The notes under the pieces are model-generated. The model ran no database searches, had not been told where the DNA came from, and saw only the letters and a program-made list of their open reading frames with translations. DNA of 16,643 bases from the NCBI GenBank assembly GCA_019116185.1, contig DXCD01000088.1:1-16643 (forward strand). Reading direction: 5' to 3'. Made by a program: the position numbers and the translations under genes. How positions within the stretch are numbered: position 1 is the stretch's first letter; the number at the start of each line of letters is the position of its first letter. Below are positions 1-6,894 of this stretch, piece by piece. The DNA comes from Candidatus Mediterraneibacter stercorigallinarum. Its GTDB lineage: Bacteria; Bacillota; Clostridia; Lachnospirales; Lachnospiraceae.

Positions 1-1
1 A

Positions 2-337
2 TCATGCACTGAGCTTTACCCCCTCATCTCTTACACTGCGATAGTATGGCAGATTATCTGCCCAGTAGTTAAAATGATCTACATTAATTATCACCGGCGA
101 AATATCTGCTCCGAATCTCATCAAATATTCAAAAGCCATATCACTAATCTCATCAGATATTTTCTTTATCTTTTCCTCTGTCAGAGTAACCAAAATCATA
201 ACATCAATATCTGAAAGTTCAGAATAATCTCCTCTTGCATATGATCCATATACAATGACACTGTCAAGAGTATTTCCCAGAAGTTTCCTCAAACTGCTGG
301 CGAACTGCTGCATTATATCTGTAATATTTGTCGGCAT
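2..337 (-). CDS. MNT-type nucleotidyltransferase domain protein, likely antitoxin half of an MNT/HEPN pair
   Basis: A complete 111-residue protein of the minimal nucleotidyltransferase fold. The family signature is visible: GSYARGDYSELSDIDVMIL, with GS at residues 31-32, metal-binding D43 and D45, and a likely third acidic residue, D78, in GADISPVII. The length matches stand-alone MNT proteins. The family is known to transfer nucleotides, and many members act as antitoxins that AMPylate a partner HEPN ribonuclease. The start ATG has GAGGTGAGG just upstream, and a TATACA/TATAAT promoter lies behind it. The stop TGA (4-2) overlaps an ATG at 5-3 in the arrangement ATGA, so a translationally coupled gene seems to begin at the window edge; a HEPN partner is the obvious guess but is not visible. 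Base composition is more AT-rich than the neighbouring GH20 gene. The fold is confident; the antitoxin role is inferred. Confidence 0.85.
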   Translation of the reverse strand: MPTNITDIMQQFASSLRKLLGNTLDSVIVYGSYARGDYSELSDIDVMILVTLTEEKIKKISDEISDMAFEYLMRFGADISPVIINVDHFNYWADNLPYYRSVRDEGVKLSA

Positions 338-382
338 CTGACCTCACCTCTTTCAGTTTAACACCTTCTTATTTTGTATTTT

Positions 383-411
383 ATTATACCGTATTCATTA
401 AAATTTGTATA
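383..411 (-). promoter_or_regulatory. Promoter of the nucleotidyltransferase gene
   Basis: Reading the minus strand, a perfect TATAAT -10 (383-388) is preceded by TATACA (406-411; 4 of 6 matches to TTGACA) with a 17-bp spacer. The 8-base word acaccttc (plus strand) occurs at 361-368 and again at 416-423, bracketing the promoter as a direct repeat; this could be a regulator site or chance. Confidence 0.55.
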
Positions 412-424
412 CCTGACACCTTCA

Positions 425-535
425 ACGTTTTTCGTCATTCTTGTCATCTTTCTATATTCTTCGGACGATGGTCATTTTGTCTTTTTGTCCCTTCATCTCT
501 TCAAGATGAACTGGCTCCTTATGTCAATTGTCCTT
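425..535 (-). mobile_element. Possible insertion-sequence end remnant at the GH20 breakpoint
   Basis: Immediately after the premature end of GH20, the minus strand carries three loosely repeated words of the form GACAAnnnGACAnAA: GGACAATTGACATAA, GGGACAAAAAGACAAAA and GATGACAAGAATGACGAAAA. It also carries a 7-bp stem hairpin (ttcatct 492-498 and agatgaa 504-510, loop of 5). Multiple short repeats of TGTC/GACA type are typical of the ends of IS21-family elements, so this may be a relic. No transposase is present in the window and I could not identify a named element. Confidence 0.22.
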
Positions 536-3500
536 CTTCCTCTGGAAGCTCATAGTCAAACGAATAATCTCTGTGCCATCTTGTGAAGCCAAATTTGCCT
601 GTGTCTTTCTGCACCGCTTTGATCGCGCCGTGCTCGGACTCAAACAGGATCTGCTCCTCATCGGAATCTGTGGCCGCCTTTTTCACCCAGAAGTCAACCG
701 TGGTGTCCAGTCCGATGTCTGTCAGCGGAGTCTCCGCATAGCTCTCTCCCCCGTTTAAGGTAAGGGCGTCTCTGTTCAGGCCTTCCTCGTAATCCGCGTT
801 GACCAGTCTTTCGATATGATACTCATTTCCTGAATTATCTTTGCCTTCCGGCGTGTTGAAATTGTAATCCACATAAGTATCGCCCACAGAATCTGTCTGA
901 TATGTGGGGTTGCTGTTCGGCGCGTAATTGGTCTCCTCGGCAACAGCCTCAAGCACGCTGAGTGAATAGTCATTGATATCGCCCCACAGCTTGCATCCAT
1001 AGGTAGGCATAATATCATAGATACGGTCAAACAGCTCTACATCACTTGTTCCGTTATCATTGACCGGACCTGTCTTATCATTCCATACGCAGAAGTTCGC
1101 GCCGAGCATCTGCTCGTCACCTGCCGGAACTTTGAATCCGGCTATGACGTTCGGCTGCCAGCTTCCGTAAATATGGCTCTTGTTCAGATAATCATAATAG
1201 TAGCCTGCTCCCGGGACAATATACTGATCGCCGTCATTTGTATTGATCAGGTCATAGCCCAGTTCATACATATCTTTCGGATTTGCATATCCCACATACC
1301 AGAGATTCATCTGGACGCCTTCTACCGTGATCGGAGTCTCGCCGTTGTTCTCTGTCTGGCTTCCCCATACACGCGGCGTGTATCCCAGCTCGTCTCTTAC
1401 ATATTTCAGCATTGCATCCTGATACTTTCTGAAGTTCTCTTTGCCGCCGCCTTTGTATTCGTCTGTTCCTACGTGTACGACCGTACCTTCCGGATAGACG
1501 GGATTGCTGCCCGTCGTATATTCCGCAAAAATCCCTTTCATGAACTCAAGCACTTCGTCGTATTTATTATCAAGGTCCAGATAATCGCCCTTATAATTGT
1601 CAGTGCCGTATCCCCGGCCCAGATCCGGGCGTACCTTGGTAAATGCTCCTGAATGTCCCGGGGTGTCAAATTCCGGAACAATATTGACTCCTAATTCTTT
1701 GGAATTTGTAATAAAGCTGCGGAACTCGTCCTTTGTATAATACACATCCGTATTGGTCAGCCCCGGCACTTTCGACTCCAGCCTGAATCCGGAATAATCG
1801 GGAACTCCGTTTGTCGATGTAAATACATTATCATTCAGATGAACCTGGAAATCATTCATCTTATACCAGGACATTGTCTTCACCAGGTCTTCCAGGAAAT
1901 ACATATCCACGGGGAGTCTGGCAACATCCAGCATCATTCCTCTGATTTCATATTTCGGATAGTCCTTTGCAATTCCTTTTGCTATCGTCCCGTCTGTCTG
2001 TTTTAAAATCTGAAGAATGGAACGGGTCGCCCAATAAGCTCCTGCATATTCATCTGCCTCGATCGTGACAGCGTCGTCTACATTCAGGATATAAGTCTCT
2101 TTCTCAAGCCCGGTATTGCTTTTCACAAAATAGAAATCGCCTGCTGCCGGCTCGTTTCCGACAGATACCTGAATTTCTCTGCCGGTCACATCCTCATAGT
2201 CTTCTGCGAAAATATTGGCAGCCTCCGTAAATGCCTCTGCACTTGGATCTACAATAATGCAGGATGTGTCGGAGATCCGGAACTCACCTTCTTTTCCAAA
2301 CCACTGCTGCAGCTCAGGAAGCACCTGCGGCTTCTCATTAACTGACTGCGCGCTGTCATACTGCCCTGCCACGGTCACCTCGATATCCGGGGTGAAAGCC
2401 TGTTCTCCGGTCTCTGTTTCTGTCACCTCAAAGTTCACAACAACCGTTGTGTCTACCAGAGGCTTAATGATCTGACGGTCATGCGTGATTACCTGCTCAT
2501 AATCCGCTCCCACGAACTCAATCGTATAGCCTTCCTGCACCTGAGGCATCGGCAGTTCTGTGGCATCCGCCTCCAGTTCCGGCAGCAGAACGGCGTCTGC
2601 GATGTCCTGGACAGTTGTCGGCTGGTCCCTTGGCGGGAAATCATAGGTTTCCCCGTACATTTCTACTTCATGGAGCGAAACTGCCGGGATATCCGCTGTC
2701 ACTCCGTCCCTGTCTGTGCCGGCTGTAAGGAATGCGTCTACGACGATCCGCACTTTTGACGTCTGTATCGGTGCATCCAGATTCACGATTTCCTGGAAGG
2801 TTTTCGGAACCTTTGTGTAATGGGCCAGTGTCTGCCACTGTCCGTCCACCTCTGCCTCGATCTTATAATCTTTGGCTGTTTTCCTGTTCCATTCCAGGAT
2901 AAATGACTGGATGGACTGCTCTTCCTCAAATGTAAATGTAACTGTCTTCTGTCCCTCGCCGGCAGAGCTTGTCCACCTTGTGTTCAGCGTGCCGTCATTG
3001 ATATATGCTGCCTGCATATCCTCTGACTCGTCTCCGTTTGACTCAGCCACTGCACTTGCCGCAAGGTTGTTCATCACCTTTGTGCCGATGATCTCCACTT
3101 CATAGATCGATACGCTCGGATAGGTCCCTGCTGTCAGTTTATCTGCTGTTATCTTCACATATCTCCAGCTCACCGGATCATCCAGATACACATAAGTATC
3201 CTCCGGATAGCCGTCCGACTTTGCCTCGGCATCATAGAGCGGTGTAAATTCCACGCCGTCATTGGACACGTCAATATGGAAATCCTCCACTCTTCCGCCG
3301 CCTTCCCAGGCAATCAGAATCTCGTCAAACTCCCGGGGTTCCGCAAGATCAATGCATACCCACTGGGGAGCGCCCGCTTCACTGGACCATCTGGACTGAT
3401 CCGGTTTTGACGCGCTGCGGTTGATCGTTCCGTCCGTCAGCTTATCCGGTCCCCAGTAAGAAATCGGGCTGGCTGATGCCGTCGCGCTTTTGCCCAGGGC

Positions 3501-4133
3501 ATAATTTGCGCGGAATTCTTTCTGTCCTGACCCTTCCGGCTTCGTGCCGATCACTTCGACCTCATAGATCGATACGCTCGGATAAGCGCCGCTGATCAGC
3601 GAATCCACTGTAATCCGGATGTATCTGCCGAACTGTTCCCGGTCAAACTCCACCACCGTATCCATGGGGTGTCCGTCCGGCAGGTCTTCTGATTCGTAAA
3701 TCGTCGTATAGTTCTGGTCATCGTTGGACATTTCAATATGAAATTCCCGTGTCTTACCATTTTCCCAGGCAATCTTGATTTCATCGAATTTGCGTATTTC
3801 TGTCAGATCGATTTTCACCCAGCATGGAGCGCCTGCTTCACTGGACCATCTGGACTGATCCGGTTTTGACGCGTCACGGTTTATGATTCCATCGATCAGC
3901 TTATCCGGTCCCCAATATTCAATGGGCGCCTTCTCTGCCGTTGCCACGCCGTCTAACGCAAAGTTCACTCTTGTGTCATCACCGTCCGGTGATTCGGCCT
4001 GCACTTTCATAGTCCCCAGCGGCAGGCCTGTCACTGCCAGGGCGGAGGCCAGCAAGCAGCATGGCGCTGTCATCTCCTGTCTTAGCCGCTTTCTGAGTGC
4101 CTGTCCCGCTCTGTCCTTGATTTGCCGTACCAT
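519..4133 (-). CDS. Secreted GH20 beta-N-acetylhexosaminidase with three discoidin-like modules, C-terminally truncated
   Basis: A 1204-residue secreted glycosidase expected to release terminal beta-linked GlcNAc/GalNAc, or a lacto-N-biose unit, from host glycans. Order: basic N terminus and signal peptide (about 1-46); F5/8-C/CBM32-like modules at about 55-198, 207-354 and 356-500; a linker with a bacterial Ig-like look; a GH20 N-terminal domain (about 600-725); the GH20 barrel (about 728-1080) beginning near RGMMLDVARLP; then a LamG-like start (about 1090-1204). The catalytic Asp-Glu pair of substrate-assisted GH20 enzymes is D891-E892 in HVGTDEY; most hexosaminidases have Gly before the Asp, and the Thr here may point to a different aglycone or disaccharide preference. 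The protein stops abruptly (EEGQLT) partway through the LamG domain, with no sortase signal or anchor. The AGGAGGGG at 4163-4170 is 29 nt from the ATG, unusually far, with no other ATG/GTG/TTG between. The family is certain; the exact substrate is not. Confidence 0.93.
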   Translation of the reverse strand: MVRQIKDRAGQALRKRLRQEMTAPCCLLASALAVTGLPLGTMKVQAESPDGDDTRVNFALDGVATAEKAPIEYWGPDKLIDGIINRDASKPDQSRWSSEAGAPCWVKIDLTEIRKFDEIKIAWENGKTREFHIEMSNDDQNYTTIYESEDLPDGHPMDTVVEFDREQFGRYIRITVDSLISGAYPSVSIYEVEVIGTKPEGSGQKEFRANYALGKSATASASPISYWGPDKLTDGTINRSASKPDQSRWSSEAGAPQWVCIDLAEPREFDEILIAWEGGGRVEDFHIDVSNDGVEFTPLYDAEAKSDGYPEDTYVYLDDPVSWRYVKITADKLTAGTYPSVSIYEVEIIGTKVMNNLAASAVAESNGDESEDMQAAYINDGTLNTRWTSSAGEGQKTVTFTFEEEQSIQSFILEWNRKTAKDYKIEAEVDGQWQTLAHYTKVPKTFQEIVNLDAPIQTSKVRIVVDAFLTAGTDRDGVTADIPAVSLHEVEMYGETYDFPPRDQPTTVQDIADAVLLPELEADATELPMPQVQEGYTIEFVGADYEQVITHDRQIIKPLVDTTVVVNFEVTETETGEQAFTPDIEVTVAGQYDSAQSVNEKPQVLPELQQWFGKEGEFRISDTSCIIVDPSAEAFTEAANIFAEDYEDVTGREIQVSVGNEPAAGDFYFVKSNTGLEKETYILNVDDAVTIEADEYAGAYWATRSILQILKQTDGTIAKGIAKDYPKYEIRGMMLDVARLPVDMYFLEDLVKTMSWYKMNDFQVHLNDNVFTSTNGVPDYSGFRLESKVPGLTNTDVYYTKDEFRSFITNSKELGVNIVPEFDTPGHSGAFTKVRPDLGRGYGTDNYKGDYLDLDNKYDEVLEFMKGIFAEYTTGSNPVYPEGTVVHVGTDEYKGGGKENFRKYQDAMLKYVRDELGYTPRVWGSQTENNGETPITVEGVQMNLWYVGYANPKDMYELGYDLINTNDGDQYIVPGAGYYYDYLNKSHIYGSWQPNVIAGFKVPAGDEQMLGANFCVWNDKTGPVNDNGTSDVELFDRIYDIMPTYGCKLWGDINDYSLSVLEAVAEETNYAPNSNPTYQTDSVGDTYVDYNFNTPEGKDNSGNEYHIERLVNADYEEGLNRDALTLNGGESYAETPLTDIGLDTTVDFWVKKAATDSDEEQILFESEHGAIKAVQKDTGKFGFTRWHRDYSFDYELPEEEGQLT
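3367..3873 (-). repeat. Near-identical direct repeats inside the GH20 gene (tandem CBM modules)
   Basis: A 48-base segment at 3367-3414 recurs at 3826-3873 with a single mismatch, encoding the SKPDQSRWSSEAGAP stretch of modules 1 and 2. A second exact pair of 22 bases lies at 3101-3122 and 3563-3584 (the YPSVSIYEVE end of each module). Spacing is about 460 bases in both cases, the length of one module. The rest of the modules has diverged at the protein level, so identity is held in patches, as expected from gene conversion or a duplication under constraint. Confidence 0.85.
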
Positions 4134-4162
4134 TTGCTGTATTCGCTTTGTTTCCGGTTCTT

Positions 4163-4205
4163 CCCCTCCTTCTTCTAATATCGCCGATTATATATCAATA
4201 TTATA
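4163..4205 (-). promoter_or_regulatory. AT-rich leader with likely -10 boxes and SD for GH20
   Basis: On the minus strand two TATAAT hexamers occur (4200-4205 and 4187-4192), followed by a strong SD, AGGAGGGG (4163-4170). No convincing -35 is seen at 16-18 bp from either. An inverted repeat CGATG...CATCG further upstream (about 4226-4247), with a T-rich loop on the plus strand, could be an operator. Confidence 0.35.
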
Positions 4206-4307
4206 TATTTTGCTTTTACTTTTTCCGATGCACTTTTTTTACATCGCCATGTGGATTTTTTCTACTCTCCGGGAAATCATGGTGCCGGAAACGGTTTCGC
4301 ATAAAGC

Positions 4308-4352
4308 CAGAGCACCGGCTCTTTCCGCCTGACGCGGAAGGCCGGTGCCCTG
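4308..4352 (-). terminator. Hairpin terminator after the ABC operon
   Basis: A 12-bp outer stem (cagagcaccggc 4308-4319 with gccggtgccctg 4341-4352, one G-T wobble) and a 6-bp inner stem (ttccgc/gcggaa) form a strong GC-rich hairpin 22 bases beyond the stop of the second permease. On the minus strand it is followed only by a short GCTTTATG tract, so the U-run is weak. It separates the ABC operon from the GH20 gene on the same strand. Confidence 0.6.
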
Positions 4353-4373
4353 ACTGCACGTTTTATTTCAAAT

Positions 4374-6203
4374 TCACTCTTCAATTTCTCCTAAAATCCT
4401 TAAGGGCTCCTTCTTCAAAGTCTTCCCCACATATGCCGAAGATATCACTGCTGACGCAGCCATAAGCGCTGCGCCTGTCACACAGGGAAGTACTGCTCCC
4501 GCCTTTTCTCCGGCTTCCTCCGGCTCTGTATTCGCAGTCATGCTGTCGCTGAATGTCCGGTCAAATTCCAGTGTATCTCCCACACGCTCCGCCGCCTGCC
4601 CTGACACCAGCCATCCGCTGACGCTTCCGACGATACAGCCGGCAGCGCTCAGGATGAGCATCCCTGCCAGAATCGACGCGGCGCACTGCCGTTTCGTCCG
4701 TCCCATGAGCCGCTCCACAGCGATCCTCTCCCTCTGGCCGGTAATAAAAAGGTTCGAGAAGAAGCACAGGATCAAAACCGCCATTACACAGCCGCTGACC
4801 AGGAAGACCAGAGACATGAGCTGTCGGGTCTCAAGGCTTTCCTGCAGCTGGGAATATCCCATGTCATAAAAGCGGATTTCCAGATCATCGATCCCAAGAG
4901 ATTCCCATTTCTCCCGAAATTCTTCAATTGTCCCGTTAGGGATCTGAAAGGATGTCGTCGCCCCCTTCATCCGGCCGGCTCCTGCGATATTATCCGCCCA
5001 GCAGTTTTCCGGAATGGCATTCCACGGGATCACCACCTCATAATTCCCGGCCGTATAACTGCCTGAACCTTTATCCTCAGCAGTGTATATTCCCACGATC
5101 TCATATTCCTGCTCGTTGAACACCTGGTAGACCTCTCCCTCTGCATTCAGAAGGTTTACGCTGACGCCGCCCCCGCCTCCGAGCACGAACGCGTCCCCCA
5201 CGGAACGGGAGTAATCCGCATAATACAGGGGCAGGTTCAGCGTATCCCCCACATTCTTCCCGAGCTGCATTGCCAGCTTCTCCGGGATCAGGCATACCTT
5301 TTCGCCATTGGCATATTCTTCCTCCGTGATATCCCTGCCCTCTGTGATCCGTGCTTCCCCGTTATAAAAATGCATGAGCAGGCTGGTGCCGTCCGTGGGC
5401 TGGACAGGGATGGTCCGCATATCATAGTCCTGATAATTGCTGATGGCAAGCCAGCGTTTTCCTCTCTCCGTCTCATAGAATCCATCTGTCACCTCGTCAT
5501 ACCAGCGGTCTTCCTCTGTAACCGGGTCATAAACCGGCTCCATGTCGATCGTATACTGGTCTGATGCAATTGCCGGGTAGAGCAGGTATTCCACGGGCTC
5601 TTCCCCTTCAGGCACATTTGCTCCATGTGCAATTCCAATCATAGACAGCTGCATTACATAAGTCTTTCCCGCCTCCAGAATATCCGGTTCTACACTCTGA
5701 TGGTCGCAGATATAAAATATCTCCCCTTCCTGCATCGTGCCTTCCAGCACCCGTTTCACGCGCATGGGAAGCGACGGGTACATCGGACCGGTCACAAGCG
5801 GCTCAGCTTCCACGATTCCCATATTCGGACTGCCGATCCCGTCATACAGATCCTCGATATATGCTCCGAAATAGGGTCTCTGCCTGGGTTCCAGAATATA
5901 GTCCGCCCCTTCAAAATCAAGGACATCATCGTCAATCCTTTCCCCATAATATCCGCCGTTAAAATACTCATACTGCTGTGTTTCCGGATCCCAGCTGGAT
6001 CTGATCTTTGTTCCTTCGTATTTCTGCTCCACTGTACCGATGGTGGTATACAGCTCGTCAAAGTTCTGTAACCCGCTGCTTCCCATATACCACAGCGCCC
6101 CGCCGAGAGCAAGGAAGAAAGCGCACAGCCCGATGAGCAGGAAGAACAGCAGGCTTTTGACCGGACTCCGGCGCATTTGTTTTATACTGTAATAGAAAGT
6201 CAT
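4374..6203 (-). CDS. FtsX/MacB-type ABC transporter permease (second permease of the operon)
   Basis: About 609 residues from the ATG at 6203. I prefer this start because TGAGGTG lies about 6 bases upstream; in-frame GTG at 6212 and TTG at 6209 are alternatives that add up to three residues. Topology is that of the FtsX family: a cytoplasmic basic start (KQMRRSPVKS), TM1 at about 17-40, a large extracellular domain of about 420 residues rich in acidic and aromatic residues, then three C-terminal helices at about 463-487, 508-535 and 570-590. The cytoplasmic loop RERIAVERLMGRTKRQ is the usual coupling region with the ATPase. Its start lies 11 bases after the ATPase stop (the GTG start would leave only 1 base), so translation is probably coupled. 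It probably pairs with the MerR-fused permease as a heterodimer. Cargo is unknown; relatives move peptides, antimicrobials or lipid-linked molecules. Confidence 0.88.
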   Translation of the reverse strand: MTFYYSIKQMRRSPVKSLLFFLLIGLCAFFLALGGALWYMGSSGLQNFDELYTTIGTVEQKYEGTKIRSSWDPETQQYEYFNGGYYGERIDDDVLDFEGADYILEPRQRPYFGAYIEDLYDGIGSPNMGIVEAEPLVTGPMYPSLPMRVKRVLEGTMQEGEIFYICDHQSVEPDILEAGKTYVMQLSMIGIAHGANVPEGEEPVEYLLYPAIASDQYTIDMEPVYDPVTEEDRWYDEVTDGFYETERGKRWLAISNYQDYDMRTIPVQPTDGTSLLMHFYNGEARITEGRDITEEEYANGEKVCLIPEKLAMQLGKNVGDTLNLPLYYADYSRSVGDAFVLGGGGGVSVNLLNAEGEVYQVFNEQEYEIVGIYTAEDKGSGSYTAGNYEVVIPWNAIPENCWADNIAGAGRMKGATTSFQIPNGTIEEFREKWESLGIDDLEIRFYDMGYSQLQESLETRQLMSLVFLVSGCVMAVLILCFFSNLFITGQRERIAVERLMGRTKRQCAASILAGMLILSAAGCIVGSVSGWLVSGQAAERVGDTLEFDRTFSDSMTANTEPEEAGEKAGAVLPCVTGAALMAASAVISSAYVGKTLKKEPLRILGEIEE

Positions 6204-6213
6204 CCTCAACACC

Positions 6214-6885
6214 TCACTGTTCCATTGTCATCCTGCCGTCCTTCATGACCAGGCGGACATCTGCCTGCTCCGCGATCTGCTTGTTATGGGTAACCATAAT
6301 GACCAGGAAGTCCCTGTCATGCGCAAGAGAGAGAAGGAGTTCTACGACCTTTTCCTCATTCTCTGTATCCAGGTTTCCCGTAGGTTCATCCGCGAGCACG
6401 ATTCTCCCCCCGGAAGCCATTGCCCGCGCCACCGCGGTCCGCTGCTGTTCTCCGCCGCTCATCATTTTCGGATACTGTCCGTGCAGTTTCTTGCTGATGC
6501 CCACTTCTTCCAGATATTCTGCTGCCTTTTCTTTCGCCTCTTTCCTCGCCATGCCCTGGAGCTCCAGCGGGTACATGACATTTTCAAGCGCCGTGAGCAG
6601 CGGGAAGAGATGAAATGCCTGGTAAATGACAGACACTTTTTCCCTGCGGTATGCATCCCGGTCGATCCGGCTGAGGTCCTCTCCATCCACAAGGATCCGC
6701 CCGCTTCCCGGACAGTCCAGGCCTGCCAGCAGAGAGAGAAAGGTACTCTTTCCGCTCCCGGATTCCCCTGTGATCACATACAATTTTCCTGTTTCAAACG
6801 TGCAGGACACTTCTTTGACTGCCTCCACGGTCTGATATTTATTCTGATATGAATAACTTACTGATTCTGCTTTGATCCGTTCCAT
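6214..6885 (-). CDS. ABC transporter ATP-binding protein (LolD/MacB/BceA type)
   Basis: A 223-residue cytoplasmic ATPase that powers the two FtsX-type permeases beside it. All nucleotide-binding motifs are intact: Walker A GESGSGKST (40-48), Q-loop Q89 in IYQAFHLFP, signature MSGGEQQR (142-149), Walker B IVLADEP with D166 and E167, the D-loop GNLD, and the switch histidine H200 in VTHN. The length and the ADEPTGNLD wording are typical of the MacB/LolD/BceA subfamily that couples to FtsX-type permeases. It begins 9 bases after the stop of the MerR-permease gene with GAGAGGG just before its ATG, and ends just before the next permease. All three genes are thus one transcriptional unit. Confidence 0.96.
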   Translation of the reverse strand: MERIKAESVSYSYQNKYQTVEAVKEVSCTFETGKLYVITGESGSGKSTFLSLLAGLDCPGSGRILVDGEDLSRIDRDAYRREKVSVIYQAFHLFPLLTALENVMYPLELQGMARKEAKEKAAEYLEEVGISKKLHGQYPKMMSGGEQQRTAVARAMASGGRIVLADEPTGNLDTENEEKVVELLLSLAHDRDFLVIMVTHNKQIAEQADVRLVMKDGRMTMEQ

Positions 6886-6894
6886 ATAACCCTC

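Noticed and set aside
1173..1652. 159-residue plus-strand open frame inside GH20
   Set aside because: Antisense shadow of the GH20 catalytic domain, which has unmistakable motifs on the other strand.
4286..4299. cre-like (CcpA) palindrome cggaaacggtttcg upstream of GH20
   Set aside because: Both outermost consensus bases are wrong and the symmetry is imperfect; it also lies well upstream of the likely promoter.
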